Source of the DNA: Halobellus inordinatus
GTDB lineage: Archaea; Halobacteriota; Halobacteria; Halobacteriales; Haloferacaceae
Assembly: GCF_024464655.1 (NCBI RefSeq)
Contig: NZ_JANHAV010000003.1
Coordinates: 274,875 to 338,874 of the forward strand
Direction: 5' to 3'
Length of the DNA: 64,000 bases
The notes beneath the pieces are model-generated. The model was given only the letters and a program-made list of their open reading frames with translations, did not search any database and had not been told where the DNA came from. Made by a program: the position numbers and the translations under genes. Of the stretch, positions 34,081 to 42,549 are shown one piece after another (positions within the stretch are counted from its first letter, which is position 1; every line of letters starts with the position of its first letter).

Positions 34081-34340
34081 GGGTCGGGGCGGGTTGCGAA
34101 CCTCGGTCGGACGTGCTCACTCACTTCGTTCGCTGCGCGCGGCCTCCCTGGCTCGAATCCGCGTGTCCACTTCGACGAACGGACTCCTCACTCGTTCGTC
34201 GGTGCGGTTCGTCAGAAGTGGGTCGGGGCGGATTCGGAACCGCGCGAGACTCCCTCCGGTCGTCTCGCTGGGTTCGAATCCGCGTGCCCACTTCGTGGCG
34301 CTGGCTCCTCGCTCCGCTCGTCGCGTTGCGCCACGAAAAT
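34081..34340. repeat. Tandem degenerate repeats of the tRNA-Val 3' end
   Basis: GGGTCGGGGCGG occurs at 34081, 34220 and, inside the tRNA gene, 34341, each followed by a version of ATTCGAACC. These are the complement of the tRNA's T-arm plus acceptor 3' strand. The units are 139 and 121 bases long and each also contains a TTCGAATCCGCGTG-CCACTTCG block (about 34152 and 34273). The pattern suggests past insertions at the tRNA 3' end (attachment-site remnants) or local duplication. It accounts for most of the 472-base gap after the channel gene. Confidence 0.75.
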
Positions 34341-34414
34341 GGGTCGGGGCGGATTCGAACCGCCGGCCTGCTCCGTGTGAAGGAGCCGTCATAACCGGAC
34401 TAGACCACCGACCC
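34340..34414 (-). tRNA. tRNA-Val (anticodon CAC)
   Basis: The minus strand folds to a cloverleaf: acceptor GGGTCGG/CCGACCC, anticodon stem GCTCC/GGAGC around loop TTCACAC (anticodon CAC, reading GUG), and T-arm GGCGG-TTCGAAT-CCGCC, with discriminator A at 34340. No intron and no encoded CCA. Fragments of its 3' end are repeated just downstream. Confidence 0.95.
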
Positions 34415-34498
34415 GCGCCTCGATTCTTCCGCGTGGCTGGACTTAAGCGTTCTTCTTCGCGGCGTTGCCAGCGAACCGGCCGCGACCGCGTCGACCCG

Positions 34499-35032
34499 TC
34501 AGTACGTGGGCGACTCCTCTGGAACGCCGTCGCGGGCGTTGACGAGGCGTCCGAGGACGAACAGCGCGTCCGAGAGCCGATTGAGATACCGGATCGCCTC
34601 GCTGTTGACGGGGTCGTCGGCGGCGAGCGCGACCGAGCGCCGTTCAGCCCGGCGCGCGACGGCGCGCGCGTGGTGGAGCGTCGCGCCGGCTTCGCTCCCG
34701 CCCGGGAGGATGAACGACTCCAGTGGGTCGAGCTCCGCGTCGGCCTCGTCGATCGCGTCCTCCAGTTCGTCGACGTGCGCCTCGGTCACGACCGGGTCGT
34801 CCTCGTCGGGGTTCGGGTTCGCGAAGTCCGCCTGCACGACGTGGAGATGGTTCTGGATTCGTTCGAGCGTCTCGTCGACGTCGTCGTAGCCAGTCGGGCG
34901 GGCGGTCCCGATGAGCGCGTTGGCCTCGTCGACGGTGCCGTAGGCCTCGATTCGCGGACTCGTCTTCGCGACGCGCGACATATCCCGCAGGTCGGTCATC
35001 CCGTCGTCTCCGCGGCCGGTGTAGATCTTCAT
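34499..35032 (-). CDS. pduO: Cob(I)alamin adenosyltransferase, PduO type
   Basis: 177 residues from the ATG at 35032. The N-terminal ATP-binding signature MKIYTGRGDDGMTDL, EAYGTVDEANALIG and the C-terminal RRAERRSVALAADDPVNSEAIRYLNRLSD are those of the trimeric PduO/CobO2 enzymes that transfer the adenosyl group of ATP to corrinoids. The start overlaps the upstream glutaredoxin-like gene by 4 bases, so they form an operon. Confidence 0.94.
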   Translation of the reverse strand: MKIYTGRGDDGMTDLRDMSRVAKTSPRIEAYGTVDEANALIGTARPTGYDDVDETLERIQNHLHVVQADFANPNPDEDDPVVTEAHVDELEDAIDEADAELDPLESFILPGGSEAGATLHHARAVARRAERRSVALAADDPVNSEAIRYLNRLSDALFVLGRLVNARDGVPEESPTY

Positions 35033-35277
35033 TGGTTCGAGGCGAGCGTACGCTCGATGTAGGTTTCGATGTTCTGGCTCTCGTTCATCGTGACGCCGCG
35101 CTCGTCGTCGACGAGGACGGGCACGACGCGCTGGCCACTCACGCGCTTGACCTCGTTGCGCTGTGAGTGCAGCGCGTCGACCCACTCGGTCTCGTACGCG
35201 ACGTCGTGTTCCTGCAGCGCGTCGTGGACCGCCTCACAGAAGGGACAGCCGTCGAGCGCGTACAGCGTGATGCTCAT
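35029..35277 (-). CDS. Glutaredoxin-like protein
   Basis: 82 residues from the ATG at 35277. MSITLYALDGCPFCEAVHDAL has the redox motif CPFC; the cis-proline loop is RVVPVLVDDE and the end NESQNIETYIERTL is the glutathione-site region of the fold. In haloarchaea the partner thiol is likely gamma-glutamylcysteine or thioredoxin-type systems. It overlaps the adenosyltransferase start (ATGA), which suggests coupled expression of a cytosolic disulfide or thiol function with cobalamin activation. Confidence 0.9.
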   Translation of the reverse strand: MSITLYALDGCPFCEAVHDALQEHDVAYETEWVDALHSQRNEVKRVSGQRVVPVLVDDERGVTMNESQNIETYIERTLASNQ

Positions 35278-35361
35278 ACGGTCCCTTGCGGGCGCTGGAC
35301 CAAAGAGATTTGCTCGTGACCACACCCCCGACTGAAGTGGGTGCGCCGCGTACGCGCACGT

Positions 35362-35556
35362 ATGAGCGTGACGGGTGTCTGTCAGGTGTGCGAACAGCGG
35401 GAAGCGGAGTACACTTGCCACCGGTGCGGCGCGGCCGTCTGTTCAGTGCACTTCGACCAGGATCGCGGCGTGTGCGTTCACTGCGCGGATCCGGAGGGCC
35501 GAGAGGACGTGTTCGCCGAGGGCGACGCCTCCGGCGACGTTCCGGGGTTCCGGTAG
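35362..35556 (+). CDS. Small HIT-type/B-box-like zinc finger protein
   Basis: 64 residues from the ATG at 35362. It carries CQVCEQREAEYTCHRCGAAVC and CVHCADPEG, so seven or eight Cys/His positions with CxxC spacing: two zinc sites in a treble-clef or HIT-finger-like layout. Haloarchaea have related short zinc fingers of unknown use. It is divergent from the glutaredoxin gene with 84 bases between. Confidence 0.7.
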   Translation: MSVTGVCQVCEQREAEYTCHRCGAAVCSVHFDQDRGVCVHCADPEGREDVFAEGDASGDVPGFR

Positions 35557-35609
35557 CGTCCCACAGCCGTACCGCGCAGCAGCACCAGTCGCTGATGCGG
35601 CGCGCCCCG

Positions 35610-36422
35610 TCAGTCGCTGCCGCGGTACTGGTTCAGCCGTCGCTGGAGCCGACGAGCGGCGTCTCCCGCCGCCTTCGCGAACGCCTCGCCCTCATCCTCA
35701 CCTGCGAAGATGATGCCGCGCGAGGAGTTCACGAGGCCGACGCCGTCGGCTAAGCCGTGTTCGACGGCCGCCTCGGCGTCGCCGCCCTGTGCGCCGATTC
35801 CGGGCACGAGGAAGGGGAGGTCGGGGACCTGTTCGCGGATCGACTCCAGTTCCTCGGGCGCGGTCGCGCCGACGACGAGGCCGACGTTCCCGTGTTCGTT
35901 CCACAGGTCCGCGAGCGCGGCGACCCGTTCGTAGACCGCCTCTCCGGAGGCGAGTTCGAGGTCCTGGAGGTCGGCTCCGCCGGGATTCGAGGTGCGGCAG
36001 AGCACGAACACGCCTTTGTCCTCGCGGTCGAGGAACGGCTGCAGCGAGTCCCGACCCATATACGGATTGACCGTGATCGCGTCGACCTCGTCGAGCAACT
36101 GCGCGTACTGGCGCGTCGTGTTCCCGATATCGGCGCGCTTTGCGTCCAGGAGAACCGGGACGTCCTTGCCCTTCGCGTAGGCGATCGTCTCGCGGAGCGC
36201 GCGCCAGCCGTCCGCGCTCTCGTAGAACGCCGCGTTCGGCTTGTAACAGGCGGCGTACTCGTGCGTCTCGTCGATGATGCGGCGGTTGAACGCCCACTGC
36301 GGGAGGTCCTTCTCGAGGAGATGGTCGGGGAGTCGCGAGCGGTCGGCGTCGAGACCGACGGAAACGACGCTGTCGACCCGCTCGATGCGGTCTGCGAGTC
36401 GCTCGAAGAACGGCGCGGTCAT
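35610..36422 (-). CDS. pyrF: Orotidine 5'-phosphate decarboxylase
   Basis: 270 residues. Catalytic DAKRADIGNT (Asp-x-Lys-x-x-Asp) lies near residue 93, the substrate Asp is in VGLDADRSRLP, and the phosphate loop is GIGAQGGDAEAAVEHG. It converts OMP to UMP, the last step of de novo pyrimidine synthesis. It belongs to the longer (type II, about 270 residue) subfamily. Stands alone, convergent with the zinc finger gene. Confidence 0.95.
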   Translation of the reverse strand: MTAPFFERLADRIERVDSVVSVGLDADRSRLPDHLLEKDLPQWAFNRRIIDETHEYAACYKPNAAFYESADGWRALRETIAYAKGKDVPVLLDAKRADIGNTTRQYAQLLDEVDAITVNPYMGRDSLQPFLDREDKGVFVLCRTSNPGGADLQDLELASGEAVYERVAALADLWNEHGNVGLVVGATAPEELESIREQVPDLPFLVPGIGAQGGDAEAAVEHGLADGVGLVNSSRGIIFAGEDEGEAFAKAAGDAARRLQRRLNQYRGSD

Positions 36423-36596
36423 ATCTGATGCTGTCTTGCGGGGGACGAGTAGGTTTCCCTTCGGGTGCGGCCTGCTGTCAGCGTAGGCGGGCGAGCGATA
36501 CGGCGAATCCGCAGGATGGAGTCACAGGTAAACGACCCTTTCCCCCGGCATCAGTGAATCGGAAACCGTTAGGGAGCCCCCGCGGAATGAGAGCGT

Positions 36597-37808
36597 ATGA
36601 CTGACGCCGCTGACCTCGCCGCGCGGGTCCGCGAGGGGGAGCTTCGACTCCACGAACTGGACGACCACGCCGACGCCGACACCGCCACCGAGGCACGTCG
36701 ACTCGTCGTCGAATCGGACACCGACGCCTCGCTCGACGCCGTCGGGAACTACGGCTTCCCGGCCGAGCGCGCGGAGTCGAACATCGAGAATATGCTCGGG
36801 ACCGTGCAGGTCCCGATCGGCGTCGCCGGCCCCGTGTCGGTCGACGGCGGCGCGGCCGGCGGCGAGACGTACCTCCCGCTGGCGACGACCGAGGGCGCGC
36901 TGCTCGCGAGCGTCAACCGCGGCTGTTCGGTGCTCTCGCAGGCGGGCGGCGCGAACGCGCGCGTCCTCAAGTCTGGGATGACGCGCGCGCCCGTCTTCCG
37001 CGTCGCCGACGTCGTCGAGGCTGAAGCGCTCGTCTCGTGGGTCCGCGACAACACCGACGCGCTCGTCGAGGCGGCCGAGTCGACGACGAGCCACGGCAAA
37101 CTCCTGGACGTGACACCGTACGTCGTCGGCAACTCCGTCTACCTCCGCTTCCGCTACGACACGAAAGACGCGATGGGGATGAATATGGCCACGATCGCCA
37201 CCGAGGCTGCCTGCGAGGTCGTCGAGTCCGAGACCGGCGCGGACCTCGTCGCCCTGTCGGGGAACCTCTGCACCGACAAGAAGCCCGCAGCGATCAACGC
37301 CGTCGAAGGGCGCGGCCGGAGCGTCACGGCCGACGTGACGATCCCGCGTGACGTCGTCGAAGACCGCCTCCACACGACGCCCGGCGCCATCGCGGAGCTG
37401 AACACGCGGAAGAACCTCGTCGGCTCGGCGAAGGCCGGCAGTCTCGGCTTCAACGCCCACGTTGCGAACGTCGTCGCCGCGATGTTCCTCGCGACTGGCC
37501 AGGACGAAGCCCAGGTCGTCGAGGGAGCGAACGCCATCACGACCGCCGAGGAGCGCGACGGCGACCTCTATCTCTCGGTGTCGCTGGCGTCGCTGGAGGT
37601 CGGAACGGTCGGCGGCGGGACGAAGCTCCCGACACAGGCCGAAGCGCTCGACGTGCTGGGCGTCCGAGGCGGCGGCGACCCGGCGGGCTCGAACGCCGAC
37701 GCGCTCGCGGAGTACATCGCGGTCGGCGCGCTCGCGGGCGAACTCTCGCTGCTCTCGGCGCTCGCATCGCGGCATCTCTCCAGCGCCCACGCCGAACTGG
37801 GCCGGTAA
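36597..37808 (+). CDS. hmgA: Hydroxymethylglutaryl-CoA reductase (NADPH), class I
   Basis: 403 residues. Class I signatures are ENMLGTVQVPIGVAGP, TTEGALLASVNRG (catalytic Glu), CTDKKPAAINAVEGRGRSV (catalytic Lys), GQDEAQVVEG (Asp) and the terminal RHLSSAHAELGR (His). It makes mevalonate for the isoprenoid ether lipids, retinal and quinone chains of the cell. In haloarchaea it is the statin/mevinolin target. Convergent with the next membrane-protein gene; the stop codons are 16 bases apart. Confidence 0.97.
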   Translation: MTDAADLAARVREGELRLHELDDHADADTATEARRLVVESDTDASLDAVGNYGFPAERAESNIENMLGTVQVPIGVAGPVSVDGGAAGGETYLPLATTEGALLASVNRGCSVLSQAGGANARVLKSGMTRAPVFRVADVVEAEALVSWVRDNTDALVEAAESTTSHGKLLDVTPYVVGNSVYLRFRYDTKDAMGMNMATIATEAACEVVESETGADLVALSGNLCTDKKPAAINAVEGRGRSVTADVTIPRDVVEDRLHTTPGAIAELNTRKNLVGSAKAGSLGFNAHVANVVAAMFLATGQDEAQVVEGANAITTAEERDGDLYLSVSLASLEVGTVGGGTKLPTQAEALDVLGVRGGGDPAGSNADALAEYIAVGALAGELSLLSALASRHLSSAHAELGR

Positions 37809-37824
37809 CGACGCCCGTTCTCGG

Positions 37825-38184
37825 TCAGTCGCCGCCGAACGGCCCGAGGAGGAGCATCATCCCGACGGCCACGAGTCCGAATCCAACGGCGACCAGCGGC
37901 GTCTCCGGGAGCGCGGTCTCCGCACCGGCCGCTGTCCCGCTGCCGACTCCGAGTCCGATCGAGAGGGCGAGCCAGCCGATGCCCGAGAGCGACAGCCCGA
38001 CGCCCCGGCGACGCTGTCCCTGGATCACCGCCGCGACCGCCAAAATCGTGTGCCCGGCGAGGAAGGCGACGCCGGCGAACACGAGTTGGCGGGTGACGAG
38101 CGCGAAGACGCCGCCGGCGACGAAGCAGCCCACGACGACCGCGCGAGCGATCGTACCGACGAGACCCGAGCGCGTTCCACCCAT
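37825..38184 (-). CDS. Small membrane protein, unknown function
   Basis: 119 residues with four hydrophobic helices (about 9-27, 30-52, 60-79 and 93-115) and short loops such as QGQRRRGVGLS. No family is recognised. It lies 3 bases after the DUF5817 gene on the same strand and is probably co-transcribed with it. Confidence 0.7.
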   Translation of the reverse strand: MGGTRSGLVGTIARAVVVGCFVAGGVFALVTRQLVFAGVAFLAGHTILAVAAVIQGQRRRGVGLSLSGIGWLALSIGLGVGSGTAAGAETALPETPLVAVGFGLVAVGMMLLLGPFGGD

Positions 38185-38187
38185 CGT

Positions 38188-38724
38188 TCAGAGGAGGCGG
38201 TACGTCCCCCGCGATTCGGAGGCCTCGCCGCGTCGGGTCAGTTTGCTCAGTAGCTCGCGGGCCTTCTCGCTCGGGACGCCCCGCTCGTCCGCGTACGCCG
38301 CGATGTCGTCTGCGGTCGGGGCGTCGCATTCGCGGAGCGCGTCGCGGACGACATCGATCTGACTCCCGGACGAGCCGGCGTGTGTCCCCTGCGAGGCGCG
38401 CTCGCCGGCGGCTTCGACCTCGTCGGCGTCGAGACCGGACCCTTCGAGGTACTCGGCGTCGTCGACGCCGCTGTCGTCGATCTCGCGCTCCATCTCGGCG
38501 ACGTGTGCGGTCTCTGAGAACGCCTCGCTGTTGCCGCCCTGCTTCGCGAGCAGGGCCGCCCGCGCCTGTCGGGCCGCCTCGCGGTCCTCCTCCTCGACGA
38601 ACCGGCGGAGCTTCTTCGTCTGATGAGTCCTCCCGCACCGCGGACACGTGGCCGTCTCGGCGGCTCGTGCGTCCTTTAGGAGCCAGAGGTGCTCGCAGTC
38701 GGTGCAGCCGACGACGGCGTACAT
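38188..38724 (-). CDS. DUF5817-like protein: zinc ribbon plus winged-helix domain
   Basis: 178 residues. The N-terminus is a zinc ribbon, CTDCEHLWLLKDARAAETATCPRC (Cys at about 7, 10, 30 and 33), with a basic linker (QTKKLRR) after it; a charged coiled region follows; the C-terminal 55 residues (IDVVRDALRECDAPTADDIA, ERGVPSEKARELLSKLTRRG) look like a winged helix. The layout suits a nucleic-acid-binding role in replication or transcription. The DUF5817 name is from memory. Confidence 0.8.
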   Translation of the reverse strand: MYAVVGCTDCEHLWLLKDARAAETATCPRCGRTHQTKKLRRFVEEEDREAARQARAALLAKQGGNSEAFSETAHVAEMEREIDDSGVDDAEYLEGSGLDADEVEAAGERASQGTHAGSSGSQIDVVRDALRECDAPTADDIAAYADERGVPSEKARELLSKLTRRGEASESRGTYRLL

Positions 38725-38818
38725 ACTCCGGAGTTCCTCGTGATCGGATTTGAACCTTCGGCTCGGCGGCGTCGAGGAAAAATACAGAAGAGATCCGAAA
38801 CCGTGCGTCGAGCGGCGC

Positions 38819-40081
38819 TTACGCCAGCTCTTCGATGTTCTCGACGACCTTTTCGGCGAACTCGGAGGTCGCGAGCTTCGTGCCGCCCTCGATCTGCCGG
38901 TGGAGGTCGTAGGTGACGTCGCCCTCGGAGATCGTCTTCTCGACGGCGTCGCGGATGAGTTCGCCGGCGTCCTTCCAGCCGATGTACTCGAACATCAGGC
39001 GGCCCGAGAGGATCATCGCCGTCGGGTTCACCTTGTCCTCGCCGGCGTACTTGGGTGCGGAGCCGTGGACCGGCTCTGCCAGACAGAGGCCCTCACCGAA
39101 GTTCGCGCCCGGCGCGATGCCCAGGCCGCCGATCTGTGCGCCGGCCGCGTCGGACATATAGTCGCCGTTGAGGTTCATCGTCGCGATGACGTCGTACTCG
39201 CTGGTCCGGGTCAGAAGCTGCTGGAGCATATTGTCCGCGATGCGGTCGTTGACGACCAGCGTGTCCGCGGGAGCCTCGCCGTCGTACTCCTCCCAGAGTT
39301 CGTCCTCGGTGATGACGCCGTCGTCGTACTCCTCTTCGGCGACCTCGTAGCCCCAGTCACGGAACGCGCCCTCGGTGAACTTCATAATGTTCCCCTTGTG
39401 GACGAGCGTGACGGTGTCGCGGTCGTTCTCGAGTGCGTAGTCGATGGCCTCGCGGACGAGTCGCTTCGTCCCGAACTCCGTGATGGGTTTGATGCCGATC
39501 CCGACGGGGCCGTCGTGGATCACGTCGTCTTCGCCCATCTCGTCTTCGACGAATTCCTTTACCTGCTCTACCTCGTCGGTTCCGGCTTCCCACTCGATGC
39601 CGGCGTAGACGTCTTCTGTGTTCTCACGGAACGTGACCATATCCATCGCCGCGGGGTCTTTGACGGGCGAGGGGACGCCGTCGATGTGGTAGGTCGGGCG
39701 GACGTTCGCGTAGAGGTCGAGCTTTTTGCGGAGCGCGACGTTCAGCGAGCGGAAGCCGGCGCCGACGGGCGTCGTGAGCGGGCCTTTGATCGCGACGCGG
39801 TGCTCGCGAATCGCGTTCACGGTGTCGTCGGGGAGGTTCTCACCGTACTTCTCGCGGGCGGACTCGCCGGCGTAGACGCGCATCCACTCTACAGAGCGAC
39901 CGGTCGCCTCTGCGGCGGCGTCGAGTACCTTCTGGGCGGCGGGACCAACGTCGGTTCCGATCCCGTCGCCGTGGATGATCGGAATGATCGGGGTGTCGGG
40001 GACGTTCAGCTCGCCGGTCTCCTCGTCGGCAAGCGTGATCTTCTCGCCCGTCTCGGGGGCTTCGATCTGGTCGTAGCTCAT
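38819..40081 (-). CDS. icd: Isocitrate dehydrogenase (NADP-dependent)
   Basis: 420 residues from the second of two in-frame ATGs (40081; the first at 40087 gives two more residues). Substrate loop residues are in GFRSLNVALRKKLDLYANVRP, the metal ligands in NGDYMSDAAGAQIGGLGIAPGAN, and IIHGDGIGTDVG opens the dinucleotide fold. HGSAPKYAGED near the C-terminus is the adenosine site. It oxidises isocitrate to 2-oxoglutarate in the citric acid cycle and supplies NADPH. Stands alone. Confidence 0.96.
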   Translation of the reverse strand: MSYDQIEAPETGEKITLADEETGELNVPDTPIIPIIHGDGIGTDVGPAAQKVLDAAAEATGRSVEWMRVYAGESAREKYGENLPDDTVNAIREHRVAIKGPLTTPVGAGFRSLNVALRKKLDLYANVRPTYHIDGVPSPVKDPAAMDMVTFRENTEDVYAGIEWEAGTDEVEQVKEFVEDEMGEDDVIHDGPVGIGIKPITEFGTKRLVREAIDYALENDRDTVTLVHKGNIMKFTEGAFRDWGYEVAEEEYDDGVITEDELWEEYDGEAPADTLVVNDRIADNMLQQLLTRTSEYDVIATMNLNGDYMSDAAGAQIGGLGIAPGANFGEGLCLAEPVHGSAPKYAGEDKVNPTAMILSGRLMFEYIGWKDAGELIRDAVEKTISEGDVTYDLHRQIEGGTKLATSEFAEKVVENIEELA

Positions 40082-40249
40082 AAACATCAGCTACTTTCCG
40101 CACCTGTCGTAAATTACTGCCGTTATCGCTTTCCAGAAGCAGAACTTGCCAGCAGCAATCATACACGGAAAAACGGGATATTCCCCATCGTCAGCGTCAG
40201 TTCGCCGGTTCCGCTCCAGTTTCCGTGCGCACTTCCGCGTCTGTTTTCG

Positions 40250-41113
40250 TTACTCGACGACGAGCCAGGGGACTTCCATCAGCGGCGGGATGTGCGTCTC
40301 GATGTGGTGCTCCCAGACGCCTTCCTCGCCGAATGCCTCGCCGTGGTCGGCGGTGACGACGACGGTCCCGTCGAGTTTCGGAACTAGGTCTGCGATGACT
40401 TCGAGCGCGATGCGGAGGTTCTCCTCGTAGAGTTCGAGGGCGGCCTCCCGCGTCCCGTTCTGGACGAGTTCGGTGGGGTCGAGTTCGAGCCAGAGACCGG
40501 CTTTCTGTGCGAGTTCGCTGCCTTCGAGAACGCTCTCGATCCGCGGGCGGATCGTCTGGCCGAGCGACTCGATAGGTCCGCTCTCGGCGCCGTCGCCGTT
40601 TTCGACCGCCTCTTCCTGTCGACGGATCCCCTTCTGGATCTGCTTGAGCTTCTGCCCCGCGCCACGGGAGAGATACGGCGCGTGCGGCTGCATATAGTGG
40701 AGGACGGTGCGCTCGTTGCGGGCGACGAGGTCGCGTCGTTCTTCGAGCGACGCTTCGAGACTCTCTGGCGGGACCGTCCCGAGGCTCTCGTCCCACCCGT
40801 GCTTCCAGACGTCGACGATGTCGCTGATGTGTTCGTTGGCGGTCCACTCGTAGTCGCAACTGGCCCCCCACTTGAGTTCGTTCAGTGGGATGCCGAGATC
40901 GTTGATGAACGGATTCCCGGAGAAGTACGCGATGTCGTGGTGGTCGGTGAACGTCCGGTAGGCCCACTCGGGCGTCGACGAGCCCACGCTCCAGCGCTTT
41001 TCCACCGTCCCGTCGAGATACTCCTCGTAGACCTCAGAGAAGACGTCGTAGCGGCACGCATCCAACACCAGACAGTAATCCCAGTCGGATGCCAGAAAGT
41101 CCTGGTCTCTCAT
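40250..41113 (-). CDS. Sulfatase/alkaline-phosphatase-superfamily protein
   Basis: 287 residues from the ATG at 41113. DWDYCLVLDACRYDVFSEV near the N-terminus and VVVTADHGEAFGEEGVWEHH near the C-terminus are the two metal-site regions of the alkaline phosphatase/sulfatase fold; the Cys in DACRYD stands where sulfatases have the formylglycine precursor or phosphatases have Thr/Ser. It is shorter than true sulfatases. No signal peptide is seen, so it is cytosolic. Haloarchaeal relatives often lie in surface-polysaccharide clusters; here it stands alone. Confidence 0.8.
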   Translation of the reverse strand: MRDQDFLASDWDYCLVLDACRYDVFSEVYEEYLDGTVEKRWSVGSSTPEWAYRTFTDHHDIAYFSGNPFINDLGIPLNELKWGASCDYEWTANEHISDIVDVWKHGWDESLGTVPPESLEASLEERRDLVARNERTVLHYMQPHAPYLSRGAGQKLKQIQKGIRRQEEAVENGDGAESGPIESLGQTIRPRIESVLEGSELAQKAGLWLELDPTELVQNGTREAALELYEENLRIALEVIADLVPKLDGTVVVTADHGEAFGEEGVWEHHIETHIPPLMEVPWLVVE

Positions 41114-41300
41114 CACCGACCGGGGATTTCATCTCGGGCACCGTATTTGTACTGTTTCACGACACCTTTCTCACCGCGTGCGAACGTGCAGTACACCCCT
41201 CACGAGCACGTACATTCGCCACGAACGCGCGGAGCCGTGTCGCGTCACCTGTCTCGCCATCAGACGCTTCTTGTGCGCGCGCCTCCACGATGCGAACGCG

Positions 41301-41981
41301 ATGACCGAGTCCGACACCGACGACAGTGCCAGCAGCGACATCGATACCGAGACGGACGCGCCCGCAGAGATCACAATCTACTCCGATTACGTCTGCCCGT
41401 TCTGTTATCTCGGCCGGCAGTCCCTCTCACAGTATCAGGCCGAGCGCGACGAGCCGCTCCGGATCGACTGGCGGCCGTTCGACCTTCGATCGAGCAAACG
41501 GCGCCCGGACGGCACGATCGACTACGAGGCCGACGACGGCAAAGACGACGAGTACTACGAACAGGCGAAAGAGAACGTGCGGAGGCTCCGCGACCAGTAC
41601 GGGGCCGAGGAGATGGAACTCGACATCGCGACCGACGTGGACTCGTTGCCGGCGCAGTTGGTCTCGGTCGCCGTCCGCGAGACGTACGACTACGAGACGT
41701 GGCTCGCGTTCGACGAGGCGGTCTTCGCCGCACTCTGGCACGAGGGGCGCGACATCGGCGGGGAGGACGTGCTGCTCGACCTCGCAGACGAGGTCGGTGT
41801 CGAAGCCCAATTCGTCCGCGACGCGCTTGCCGACGAGGAGCGGCGGGGCCGGCTTCGCGAACGCTTCCGCGACGCGCAACAAGCCGGGATTACGGGCGTT
41901 CCGGCGTTCGTGTACGACGATTACGCCGCCCGCGGTGCCGTCCCGCCCGAGCAACTCCGACGGCTCGTCGAGGGCGCGTGA
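41301..41981 (+). CDS. DsbA-family oxidoreductase, FrnE-like
   Basis: 226 residues from the ATG at 41301. The thioredoxin-type motif is YSDYVCPFCYLG (CPFC) near residue 38; the helical insert and GITGVPAFVYDDYAARGAVP cis-Pro region match the FrnE/2-hydroxychromene-2-carboxylate isomerase-like branch. FrnE proteins act as cytosolic disulfide isomerases in stress. The first 25 residues are a disordered acidic Ser/Thr stretch. It is convergent with the HxlR regulator. Confidence 0.88.
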   Translation: MTESDTDDSASSDIDTETDAPAEITIYSDYVCPFCYLGRQSLSQYQAERDEPLRIDWRPFDLRSSKRRPDGTIDYEADDGKDDEYYEQAKENVRRLRDQYGAEEMELDIATDVDSLPAQLVSVAVRETYDYETWLAFDEAVFAALWHEGRDIGGEDVLLDLADEVGVEAQFVRDALADEERRGRLRERFRDAQQAGITGVPAFVYDDYAARGAVPPEQLRRLVEGA

Positions 41982-42042
41982 GCGGGTAGTGAAGAATTGA
42001 GAGAAGCGAGAACAGAAGCGTTGCCGCCGCGGTCTCGGTCCC

Positions 42043-42429
42043 CTACTCGTCCGCAGAGCCACCGTCAAGGGCGACGGCAGCGGGGTCCTCGCCGGTCGGC
42101 GTCGTGTGCAGCCACTCGTTGGCCCACGACTCGATCTCGTCGAAGACCGGACACAGAGAGCGCCCCTTCGGCGTCAGCGAGTAGTAGGTCGCGACCGGCG
42201 CGTCCTCTTCGAGCCGCCGGTTCACGAATCCCAGTTCCTGGAGGTCGTCGAGGACGCGAGAGAGCGTCCGCGAACTGGCGTCCGTCGAGCGCTTGAGCTC
42301 GTTGAAACGCTTCTCGCCGTCCTGAAGGTCGTGCAGGACGATGAGTCGCCACTGCGAACCGATCTGTTCCAGCGAATCGATCACCGAGCAGGCCTCCTCG
42401 TCGTATTTCTCGTCGGGTTCTGGGGACAC
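42043..42429 (-). CDS. HxlR-family winged-helix regulator
   Basis: 128 residues from GTG 42429, chosen because AGGTGA lies 5 bases before it and the family core begins right after. ACSVIDSLEQIGSQWRLIVLHDLQDGEKRFNELKRST and TLSRVLDDLQELGFVNRR are the winged helix; the conserved Cys (EEACSVI, about residue 11) is where HypR/MhqR/QorR-type sensors respond to quinones and aldehydes. It is divergent from a ring-cleaving dioxygenase and esterase, so it probably represses them. The operator candidate is at 42488-42506. Confidence 0.88.
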   Translation of the reverse strand: MSPEPDEKYDEEACSVIDSLEQIGSQWRLIVLHDLQDGEKRFNELKRSTDASSRTLSRVLDDLQELGFVNRRLEEDAPVATYYSLTPKGRSLCPVFDEIESWANEWLHTTPTGEDPAAVALDGGSADE

Positions 42430-42487
42430 AGGCGTCACCTGGTGACATTTTCGTCCGCGAAGGTACAAATGGTTTCGCCTCTATAGT

Positions 42488-42506
42488 AGGTAACAGAGCG
42501 ATACCT
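42488..42506. promoter_or_regulatory. Putative HxlR-type operator
   Basis: AGGTAACAGAGCGATACCT is an inverted repeat (AGGTA-N9-TACCT) in the 120-base divergent region between the HxlR gene and the mhqO-like gene. It lies 44 bases before the dioxygenase ATG, next to a TATA-like CTATAG at 42481-42486. Confidence 0.55.
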
Positions 42507-42549
42507 GCCGAGAGCGACATCCGTTCGGCAGTACGCTGCAACATTCACT

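Noticed and set aside
34081-34340. CRISPR array
   Set aside because: Repeats are few, degenerate, 120-139 bases apart and match the tRNA 3' end; no cas genes are present anywhere in the window.
34064-35062. Plus-strand frame spanning tRNA-Val and the adenosyltransferase
   Set aside because: It runs through a tRNA gene and the antisense of a clear CDS.
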